DNA of 48,894 nucleotides from Geodermatophilus sp. YIM 151500 (GTDB lineage: Bacteria; Actinomycetota; Actinomycetes; Mycobacteriales; Geodermatophilaceae): positions 315,425 through 364,318 of the forward strand of contig NZ_JAOVZT010000002.1 in NCBI RefSeq assembly GCF_025716945.1, read 5' to 3'. Position numbers and translations under genes: made by a program. Numbering within the stretch: position 1 is the stretch's first letter; each line of letters begins with the position of its first letter. The notes beneath the pieces were generated by a model that saw nothing but the letters and a program-made list of their open reading frames with translations, was not told the origin of the DNA and did not search any database. Shown here piece after piece: positions 11,350-19,042 of this stretch.

Positions 11350-12045
11350 GTGCGGGACGACCACTACTGCCTGTCCGAGGTCGCGCTGTTCCGCGACCTC
11401 TCCCGCCGCGAGATGGCCGCGCTGGCGGCGGCGGCGCCGATGCGCACCGTCGCGGCCGGGCAGGTCGTCTACGACCCGTCCCGGCCGGTCAGCGTCCTGT
11501 TCATCGTCAAGAGCGGCCGGCTGCGCCTGTACCGCGTGCTGCCGGACGGGCGGACGGTGACCACCGCCCTGCCGGGTCCGGGCGCCGTGTTCGGCGAGAT
11601 GGGGCTGTTGGGCCTGCACATGGGCGGCACCTGGGCCGAGGCGCTGGAGGACGCCGTCCTGTGCCTGATGAGCCCGGCCGACGTCCGGAGCATGCTCCTG
11701 TCCGATCCCCGCATCGCCACCCGCATCGCCGAGCAGCTGGGTGCCCGGATCGCCGAGCTCGAGCAGCGGGTCGTCGACCTGGCGGGCAAGTCGGTGCTCG
11801 AGCGCACGGCGCACACGCTGTGCCTGCTCGCCGTGCGGACCGGGGCCGGTCGCGATCCCGAGCCGGTCCGGTTGACCCACGAGCAGCTCGCGGGTCTGGT
11901 CGGGGCCACGCGCGAGCGGACGACGGAGGCGCTGGGCGAGCTGGCCCACCGGGGGCTGGTGCGGTTGCAGCGCGCCCGGGTGCGGCTGCTCGACCCGCCC
12001 GGCCTGGCCGCGGTGGCCGACGGCGCCCGGCCGCCGCCGGAATGA
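11350..12045 (+). CDS. Crp/Fnr family transcriptional regulator
   Basis: A 231-residue regulator with an N-terminal cyclic-nucleotide-binding-type beta barrel (about 10-125, including FIVKSGRLRLYRVLPDGR and FGEMGLLG), a dimerisation helix (IAEQLGARIAELEQRVVDLA) and a C-terminal winged helix (LTHEQLAGLVGATRERTTEA). The ribose-binding Glu is present (Glu83 in FGEM), but the Arg that follows 10 residues later in E. coli Crp appears to be Gly here, so classical cAMP binding is doubtful. The recognition helix keeps Arg-Glu (TRERTTEA) but not the second Arg. GTG 11350 has GGGAGGGGG 6 nt upstream; GTG 11320, overlapping the previous stop, is the alternative. Proximity to a cyclase suggests a signalling unit. 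Confidence 0.88.
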   Translation: MRDDHYCLSEVALFRDLSRREMAALAAAAPMRTVAAGQVVYDPSRPVSVLFIVKSGRLRLYRVLPDGRTVTTALPGPGAVFGEMGLLGLHMGGTWAEALEDAVLCLMSPADVRSMLLSDPRIATRIAEQLGARIAELEQRVVDLAGKSVLERTAHTLCLLAVRTGAGRDPEPVRLTHEQLAGLVGATRERTTEALGELAHRGLVRLQRARVRLLDPPGLAAVADGARPPPE

Positions 12046-12058
12046 CAGCCTGTCCGGT

Positions 12059-13696
<1,638 letters not shown>

Positions 13697-13714
13697 TCCC
13701 GCCGCGCGGCGGGA
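13697..13714. terminator. Palindromic hairpin between convergent genes
   Basis: TCCCGCCGC directly followed by GCGGCGGGA, a perfect 18-bp palindrome immediately after the ABC-F stop; a second small inverted repeat GGCGG-TCA-CCGCC (13717-13729) follows before the GNAT stop on the other strand. Lacking a U-tract, it resembles the hairpin-only ends common in actinobacteria and could serve both strands. Confidence 0.5.
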
Positions 13715-13741
13715 ATGGCGGTCACCGCCGCGCGGGGCTGG

Positions 13742-14362
13742 TCAGCCGGTGTCCGCGTCGAGGGCGTCGGCCAGCCCGACGGTGTCCATGCCCGACCAGG
13801 TGTCCCCGACGTGGTGGGCCAGCACCATGAGGTCGCGCAGCTCCCCCCGGCGGTCGCGGATGTGGTCGCGCAGCAGCGCCTCGCCGGTGAAGCCGAGCGC
13901 GGTGAACAGCGCCAGAGCCGCCCCCTGCTCGGCCACCACCTCGACCACGAGCTTGGTGCGGCCGGCCTCGACCGCCTGCACCAGCGCGTGCCGGGCCAGC
14001 AGCCGGCCCAGGCCGGTGCCGCGCCGGTCCGGGGCGACGACCAGCCGGATCTCGGCGACGTGGTCCGACCAGCCGGGCAGCGGCCGCGCCGCGACGTAGC
14101 CCACGACCGCGCCGCCGGTCCCGCCCGCATCGCCGGCGTCCGGGCCGCCGGCGACGGCGATCCAGCGGTGCCCGGCGGCCGCCCACGTGCGGACGACGGC
14201 CGGGTCGGCGACGTCCTCCTCGATGAAGGTGCGGTCGCCCTCGGGCAGGGCGGTGAAGAAGCGCACCAGGGCGTCCTCGTGCCGCGGGGCGAGCGCGACG
14301 ACCCGGACACCGTCCGGTGCACCCGCGGTGGTCGCTCCGCCGGCGGTCCCGGCTCCGGTCAT
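13742..14362 (-). CDS. GNAT family N-acetyltransferase
   Basis: A 206-residue protein with a GNAT acetyl-CoA fold. The central strand AEIRLVVAPDRRGTGLGRLL holds the acetyl-CoA pyrophosphate-binding motif (R/Q-x-x-G-x-G/A); KLVVEVVAEQGAALALFTAL and GFTGEALLRDHIRDRRGELR complete the fold and resemble amino-acid or ribosomal-protein acetyltransferases. The Ala/Gly-rich first 15 residues look disordered. ATG 14362 overlaps the phaC stop by 4 nt (ATGA) and also has GAGGGGG 7 nt upstream, so it is translated with the PHA synthase. Substrate unknown. Confidence 0.85.
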   Translation of the reverse strand: MTGAGTAGGATTAGAPDGVRVVALAPRHEDALVRFFTALPEGDRTFIEEDVADPAVVRTWAAAGHRWIAVAGGPDAGDAGGTGGAVVGYVAARPLPGWSDHVAEIRLVVAPDRRGTGLGRLLARHALVQAVEAGRTKLVVEVVAEQGAALALFTALGFTGEALLRDHIRDRRGELRDLMVLAHHVGDTWSGMDTVGLADALDADTG

Positions 14363-15489
14363 ACCCGTGCCCCCTCCCCGGCCGCCGCGGGGGCGCCCAC
14401 CTCGTCGCAGCGCCGGCGGAGGAAGTCGATGATCGTCGGCACCGTCGTCCGGGCTGCCGTCCGCCCGACGACGAGGCCCATGTGTCCGGCGGGCAGCCGC
14501 AGCTCGTGCTTGTCGGCCGAGCCGACCAGGTCGACCAGCGGGGCGCTGGCGTCGGCCGGCACGATGTGGTCGCGGTCGGCGCGCACCGTGAGGAACGGGA
14601 CGGTGATGTCCGACAGGTGCACCGGCCGACCGCCCAGCCGCAGCCGGTCGCGGACCATCGCGTTGTCGCGGACCAGCATCTCGACGGTCTGCTTCGCGGC
14701 CGCGCCGGGGAAGGGCACGTGGTCGTCGGACCAGCCGGTCATCGCCTGGTAGGCAGCCACGTACTCGTCGTTCCAGAGCCGCTCCCACAGCGTCACGTAC
14801 CGGGTGACCTCCGCGGTGGGCGTGAGGGTCCGGAAACCCTGGACGACGACGGACGGCGGCACGTTGCCGTCCGCGTCGAGCACCCGGTCGACGTCCAGGC
14901 CGCCCTTGAGGAAGACGTCGGCCATCGGGCCCATGTGCCGGAAGTCGACCGGCGTCGCCAGCACGGTCAGGCTGCGCAGCGGCGAGCCGGGGTGGGCGGC
15001 GGCGTGCAGCAGCGCGAGGTTGCCGCCGAAGCAGTAGCCGAACAGGTTGACCTCGTCGGCGCCGGAGTCCTCCAGCACCCGGGCGATGCCGGCCGGCAGG
15101 TAGTCGTCGACGTAGTCCTCGAGGCGGTTCTGCGCGTCGCGCTCGTCGGGCTCGCCCCAGTCCAGCAGGTAGACGTCGAAGCCGGCGTCCAGCAGGTGCT
15201 CGACGAAGCTGTTGCCCGGCGTCAGGTCCAGGATGTAGCTGCGGCTGACCAGGCTGAACACGATGAGCAGCGGCGGTCGGTACCGCTTCGCCGGCGGCCC
15301 GCCCTCGCGCCGGTAGTGCCACAGCTGGCAGCGGCCACGCTCCCAGACGACGTCCTTCGGGGTGCACCCGACGCCGGGCCGGTCGACGCCGGCGACCAGC
15401 TTGATGCCGTTACGCGCCCGCAGGGCGTTGCGTTCGACGTCGCGCCGGACGCGGTCGAGGATCGTCTGCGGGCTCGGCACGCTGGGCAC
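14359..15489 (-). CDS. phaC: Class III-type polyhydroxyalkanoate synthase PhaC
   Basis: A 376-residue alpha/beta-hydrolase-fold polymerase that builds polyhydroxyalkanoate from hydroxyacyl-CoA on the granule surface. The lipase-like box carries cysteine, FGYCFGGN (Cys153), with Asp307 (VRADRDHIVP) and His336 (AGHMGLVVG) completing the triad at nearly the positions known for Allochromatium vinosum PhaC (149/302/331). WDxGEPD-type YLLDWGEPDERDAQNRLEDY is also typical. The length fits class III PhaC, which needs a PhaE-like partner; the upstream gene is a plausible partner. GTG 15489 has GGAGGAG 4-5 nt upstream, and the 5' end overlaps that upstream gene by 80 nt in another frame. Confidence 0.9.
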   Translation of the reverse strand: MPSVPSPQTILDRVRRDVERNALRARNGIKLVAGVDRPGVGCTPKDVVWERGRCQLWHYRREGGPPAKRYRPPLLIVFSLVSRSYILDLTPGNSFVEHLLDAGFDVYLLDWGEPDERDAQNRLEDYVDDYLPAGIARVLEDSGADEVNLFGYCFGGNLALLHAAAHPGSPLRSLTVLATPVDFRHMGPMADVFLKGGLDVDRVLDADGNVPPSVVVQGFRTLTPTAEVTRYVTLWERLWNDEYVAAYQAMTGWSDDHVPFPGAAAKQTVEMLVRDNAMVRDRLRLGGRPVHLSDITVPFLTVRADRDHIVPADASAPLVDLVGSADKHELRLPAGHMGLVVGRTAARTTVPTIIDFLRRRCDEVGAPAAAGEGARV

Positions 15490-15820
15490 GGGGCTCCTCC
15501 GGTGCGGTGGGGTGCGCCGGGCGGGGCGGCGTGCGCCGGCGCTCGTTCTCGAGCTGCACGGTCAGGCGGCGGACCTCGCGGTCGAGGGCGCCGATCTGGG
15601 CGCGCAACCGCTCCACGTCGCTGCCGGCCGGCAGGTTGAGCAGGTGCCAGGCGCGCGCGCTGGTGTCGCGGGCGATATCGCGGACCAGCCGTTGCGTGCG
15701 CTGCACCAGGGCGGTCCCGACGGCGAAGGCCTCCGTGCGGACCACCTGCTCGGCCGGCGGCGTCACCCGCCTCTCCACGGCGTCGTACGCCTGCCGCCAC
15801 AGCGGTGGATCGCCGGCCAT
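15410..15820 (-). CDS. Phasin/PhaE-like PHA synthase partner
   Basis: A 136-residue protein with two helical parts: an amphipathic region (EQVVRTEAFAVGTALVQRTQ) and, after HLLNLPAGSDV, a heptad-like coiled coil (VERLRAQIGALDREVRRLTV), followed by a Pro/Arg/Glu-rich tail. The LPAGSDVxRL-coiled-coil arrangement recalls the C-terminal end of PhaE and phasins that bind PHA granules or synthase. ATG 15820 has GGAGGAG 7 nt upstream. The last 26 codons overlap the start of phaC in a different frame, which explains the biased tail composition. Assignment rests on context plus the helical pattern, so it is moderate. Confidence 0.65.
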   Translation of the reverse strand: MAGDPPLWRQAYDAVERRVTPPAEQVVRTEAFAVGTALVQRTQRLVRDIARDTSARAWHLLNLPAGSDVERLRAQIGALDREVRRLTVQLENERRRTPPRPAHPTAPEEPRAQRAEPADDPRPRPARRRTQRPAGA

Positions 15821-15940
15821 CCGCGTCCTCCTCCGCTCGGGTCCGCGGCACGGCTGCTACCCGTCCGGTGCGTGATCTACCGCACGTCCCCGATACGGTG
15901 CCCGCGGCTGCCGGACCGGCCGGCGGAGAGGGAGGGTGGC

Positions 15941-16711
15941 GTGGCGGGCAGGACGATCCTCGACATGTTCCGGCTCGACGGCCGGGTGGCGATAGTGACC
16001 GGGGCGTCGTCCGGCCTGGGCGTCACCTTCGCCCGGGCGCTGGCCGAGGCCGGTGCCGACGTCGCGCTCGGGGCCCGGCGGGAGGACCGGATGGCCGCCA
16101 CCCGCGAGGCGGTGGAGTCGGCCGGACGGCGGGCGATCACCGTGCGCACCGACGTCTCCGTGCCCGAGGACTGCCAGGCGCTGGTCGACGCCGCCATGGC
16201 CGAGTTCGGCCGGGTCGACGTCCTGGTCAACAACGCCGGGGTGGGCACCGCCGTGCCCGCGACCCGGGAGACTCCCGAGCAGTTCCGCGCGGTGATCGAC
16301 GTCAACCTCAACGGCTGCTACTGGATGGCCCAGGCCTGCGGCCGGGTGATGCAGCCGGGCAGCTCGATCATCAACATCTCCAGCATCCTCGGCCTGACCA
16401 CGGCGGGCCTGCCGCAGGCCGCCTACGCGGCCAGCAAGGCCGGGCTCATCGGGCTCACCCGCGACCTGGCCCAGCAGTGGACCGGCCGCAAGGGCATCCG
16501 CGTCAACGCGCTGGCGCCCGGCTTCTTCGCCTCCGAGATGACCGACCAGTACCCCGAGGGCTACCTCGACCGGCAGCTGGGGCGGGTGCTGGCCGGCCGG
16601 CCGGGCGATCCGACGGAGCTGGCCGCCGCCCTGGTGTTCCTGGCCAGCGACGCCGGCGGCTACGTCACCGGGACGACGCTGCCGGTCGAGGGCGGCCTGC
16701 TCACCAGCTGA
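15941..16711 (+). CDS. SDR family NAD(P)-dependent oxidoreductase
   Basis: A 256-residue classical short-chain dehydrogenase/reductase. The cofactor motif TGASSGLG, NNAG (in DVLVNNAGVG), active Ser in INISSILG, and Tyr162-x-x-x-Lys166 (YAASK) are all present, as is the C-terminal PVEGGLLTS. The GARRED sequence after strand 2 favours NADP(H). GTG 15941 has GGGAGGG about 6 nt upstream, and a TANNNT box (TACGGT, 15894-15899) precedes it. It is divergent from the phasin/phaC genes, so a role in 3-hydroxyacyl-CoA supply (PhaB-like) is possible but not shown; the fold also suits sugar or polyol dehydrogenases. Confidence 0.9.
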   Translation: MAGRTILDMFRLDGRVAIVTGASSGLGVTFARALAEAGADVALGARREDRMAATREAVESAGRRAITVRTDVSVPEDCQALVDAAMAEFGRVDVLVNNAGVGTAVPATRETPEQFRAVIDVNLNGCYWMAQACGRVMQPGSSIINISSILGLTTAGLPQAAYAASKAGLIGLTRDLAQQWTGRKGIRVNALAPGFFASEMTDQYPEGYLDRQLGRVLAGRPGDPTELAAALVFLASDAGGYVTGTTLPVEGGLLTS

Positions 16712-16732
16712 CGGCGGCGGCGGGCCCGGCGG

Positions 16733-18100
16733 TCAGAGCACCCAGGTGTCCTTGCCGCCGCCACCTTGCGAGGCGTTGACCACCAGGTCGCCCTCGGTCA
16801 GCGAGACCCGGGTCAGGCCGCCGGGCAGCACCGTCACGTCGCGGCCGTCGTGCACCGCGAAGGGCCGCAGGTCGACGTGCCGCGGCACGAGCTCGCCCTC
16901 GACCGCGGTCGGGTGCGTCGAGAGGGCCACCGGCTCCTGGGCGATCCACTCCCCGGGCTGCGCCTCCACGGCCGCCCGCGCCCGGGCGAGCTGCCCGTCG
17001 TCCGCGCGGGGGCCGATCAGCACGCCGTGGCCGCCGGAGCCGGACCGCGGCTTGAGCACCAGCTCGGGCAGCCTCGGCAGGGCCTCGGCCCGCTGCCGCG
17101 GGTCGCCGAGGTCGTAGCTGGGCACCGAGGGCAGCAGCGGCTCCTCGCCGCAGAAGAAGCGCACCAGGTCCTCGACGTAGGGGTAGGTGCGCTTGTCGTC
17201 GGCGACCCCGGTGCCGAAGGCGTTGACGACGGTCACCCTGCCGGCCCGCAGGGGCGCCAGCAGCAGCTCGCCGAGCTGGTTGAGCCGGCCGGCGTCGTCG
17301 TGCAGCCGCTCCTCGCTGGTCCGCCGCCAGAGCAGGTCGACCACCCGGCCGTCGGGCCGCACCAGCGCGTCCCCGCGCCGGGTCAGCTCCCCGGGCCGCA
17401 CCGCCGGGGCCCCCACCAGCTCGGCCAGCCGGGCGACCTCCCAGCGGACGGCGTCCCGCCCGCCGTCGTCCAGCACCGCGACCCCGGCGTCGGCCGAGCC
17501 GGCGGCCGCCCGCAGCATCCGCCGCAGCGCCTCCTCGGCGGCCGGGCGCAGCGGCCGCGGCCCCGGCTCGACCCCGAGCAGCGGGGCGACCAGCTCGCGG
17601 GCGGCGAGGGCGTAGCCGAGCAGCGTCGGCGTCCGCACGTTGTCCTCGAGGACGACGAGGCGCCCGTCGGCACCGCGGACGACGTCCGGACCGGCCATGC
17701 CGATCCAGAACCGCGGCGGCGGGAGCGAGACGCCGTACCGGCCGAGCGCGTACCGGTTGGTGTCGAGCACCTCGGCCGGCACGACGCCGGCGCGCACCGC
17801 CTCCCGCGGCCCGTGCGCGTCGGCCACGAAGGCCTCCAGCGCGCGCACCCGCTGCGCGATGCCGGCGGCCAGCCCGTCCCACTCGGCGGCCGGGACCACC
17901 CGGGGCACCGGGTCGATGTGGAACGGGTGCTCCGACGGGCCCGACTCGTGGACCACGCCCCGCCGGGCGACCGACTCCTGCACCGCGGCGGCCAGCGCCG
18001 CCGGGCCGTACGCCCGGACGGCGGCGAGCGCGGCGGCCGCGGACGGCCGGTCCCGCCCGCCCGGGTCGAGCGCCTCGTCGAGGCCCGGGCCGACGGTCAC
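16733..18100 (-). CDS. Circularly permuted type 2 ATP-grasp protein
   Basis: A 455-residue protein of the circularly permuted ATP-grasp type 2 family (formerly DUF404/DUF407), predicted to form amide bonds by carboxylate phosphorylation. Typical features are HPFHIDPVPRVVPAAEWDGL near the N-terminus, FWIGMAGPDVVRGADGRLVV followed by EDNVRTPTLLGYALAARE, NAFGTGVADDKRTYPYVEDL, the nucleotide loop LVLKPRSGSGGHGV, and RHVDLRPF. Family members usually sit with an alpha-E protein and a transglutaminase; here the partner is a second ATP-grasp gene. GTG 18100 overlaps that gene's stop (GTGA), so the two are coupled. The product is unknown; a small peptide or amide is inferred. Confidence 0.88.
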   Translation of the reverse strand: MTVGPGLDEALDPGGRDRPSAAAALAAVRAYGPAALAAAVQESVARRGVVHESGPSEHPFHIDPVPRVVPAAEWDGLAAGIAQRVRALEAFVADAHGPREAVRAGVVPAEVLDTNRYALGRYGVSLPPPRFWIGMAGPDVVRGADGRLVVLEDNVRTPTLLGYALAARELVAPLLGVEPGPRPLRPAAEEALRRMLRAAAGSADAGVAVLDDGGRDAVRWEVARLAELVGAPAVRPGELTRRGDALVRPDGRVVDLLWRRTSEERLHDDAGRLNQLGELLLAPLRAGRVTVVNAFGTGVADDKRTYPYVEDLVRFFCGEEPLLPSVPSYDLGDPRQRAEALPRLPELVLKPRSGSGGHGVLIGPRADDGQLARARAAVEAQPGEWIAQEPVALSTHPTAVEGELVPRHVDLRPFAVHDGRDVTVLPGGLTRVSLTEGDLVVNASQGGGGKDTWVL

Positions 18101-18972
18101 GCCGCGGGCACCCGCGCGGACCGGGCGGCCGCCAGGGCCGCGCGGGCGACCCAGCGGCCCTGCCCGGGGTCGGTGACGTCGAAGCCGAAGGGGGCGTTGG
18201 CCTCCAGCGCGACCAGCCGGCCACCGGGCTCGACCAGCACGTCGACGCCCATCAGACCGCCGCCCAGGGCCGACACCATGCGGCAGGCCAGCTCGGCCAT
18301 CTCCGGCGGGGCCGGGTGGACGCGGGGGTAGACGGTGCCGTGGGTGACCAGGTCGCCGGCCCCGCGGGACTTCTCGTAGGCGAGCGAGACGTCGGTGGGT
18401 GTGGCGAACAGCCGCACGCAGGCCGGCTCCTCGACCCACTCCTGCAGCAGCGCGGTACCGCGCCGCTCGCCGCCGTCCGCCTCGTCGGCCCGCCATGCCG
18501 CCTCGACGGCGCGCGCCCCGGCGAGGTCGTGCACCAGCGAGATGTAGCGGGCGCCGTCGCAGAACGAAGGCTTGAGCACCAGCGGCCGCCCGGGTGCCGG
18601 CCAGTCGGCGAGGCGGGCCAGGTCCCAGGAGGCCGGTTGCGGGATGCCGGCCGCGGCCCACACGGCGTGCGTCACGAGCTTGTCCGACGACGCCAGCAGC
18701 GAGGCGACCGGGTTGAGCAGCGGTACCCCGCAGGCCTCGAGCAGCGCGGCCACCTGCAGCGTCGGCGCGAAGGCGGCCACCTCCTCGACCAGCACGTGGG
18801 CGATCGCCAGGTCGTACCGCCCCACCGGCGGCCCGCCGATCGCCCACTCCGCGGGGATCCGCGCCAGCCGCTCGACCGCGCACCCCTCGGCCTCCAGCGC
18901 CTGCACCCAGGCCCCGGCGTAGCCGGTGGGCTCGTAGAAGTCCTCGTCGGTGACCACCAGCGCGACCCGCAC
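18097..18972 (-). CDS. RimK-like ATP-grasp ligase
   Basis: A 291-residue ATP-grasp enzyme of RimK/D-Ala-ligase shape. An N-terminal Rossmann-like pre-ATP-grasp domain (VALVVTDEDFYEPTGYAGAW) is followed by the central domain with SSDKLVTH, LVLKPSFCDGARY, LLQEWVEEP and the Mg-binding end DVLVEPGGRLVALEANAPFG (Asp, Glu and Asn ligands). It should ligate a carboxylate to an amine using ATP. GTG 18972 starts the first strand and has only a weak ribosome site; longer readings are Arg-rich and implausible. It is first of a two-gene unit with the permuted ATP-grasp gene and is divergent from the CE15-like hydrolase, only 70 nt away. Substrates unknown. Confidence 0.85.
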   Translation of the reverse strand: MRVALVVTDEDFYEPTGYAGAWVQALEAEGCAVERLARIPAEWAIGGPPVGRYDLAIAHVLVEEVAAFAPTLQVAALLEACGVPLLNPVASLLASSDKLVTHAVWAAAGIPQPASWDLARLADWPAPGRPLVLKPSFCDGARYISLVHDLAGARAVEAAWRADEADGGERRGTALLQEWVEEPACVRLFATPTDVSLAYEKSRGAGDLVTHGTVYPRVHPAPPEMAELACRMVSALGGGLMGVDVLVEPGGRLVALEANAPFGFDVTDPGQGRWVARAALAAARSARVPAA

Positions 18973-19028
18973 GGCGATCCGACGTTCCCCGCCGCGCGCG
19001 GCGCCACACGTGCGCGCTCCGGCATCGC

Positions 19029-19034
19029 TACGGT
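19029..19034 (+). promoter_or_regulatory. Putative -10 box for the CE15-like hydrolase
   Basis: TACGGT fits TANNNT and is 8 nt before ATG 19043, again suggesting a near-leaderless transcript. It is in the 70-nt divergent region shared with the ATP-grasp pair, so the two promoters overlap or abut. No -35 is convincing. Confidence 0.4.
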
Positions 19035-19042
19035 CCCGCCGC

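Noticed and set aside
13742-15489. Fusion of PhaC with the GNAT domain in one long frame
   Set aside because: The frame that spans both reads PhaC DNA in the wrong phase; the two genes are separate and overlap by ATGA.
15362-15940. N-terminal extension of the SDR protein
   Set aside because: The upstream in-frame codons run antisense through phaC and the phasin-like gene; GTG 15941 with a good ribosome site gives the standard SDR N-terminus.
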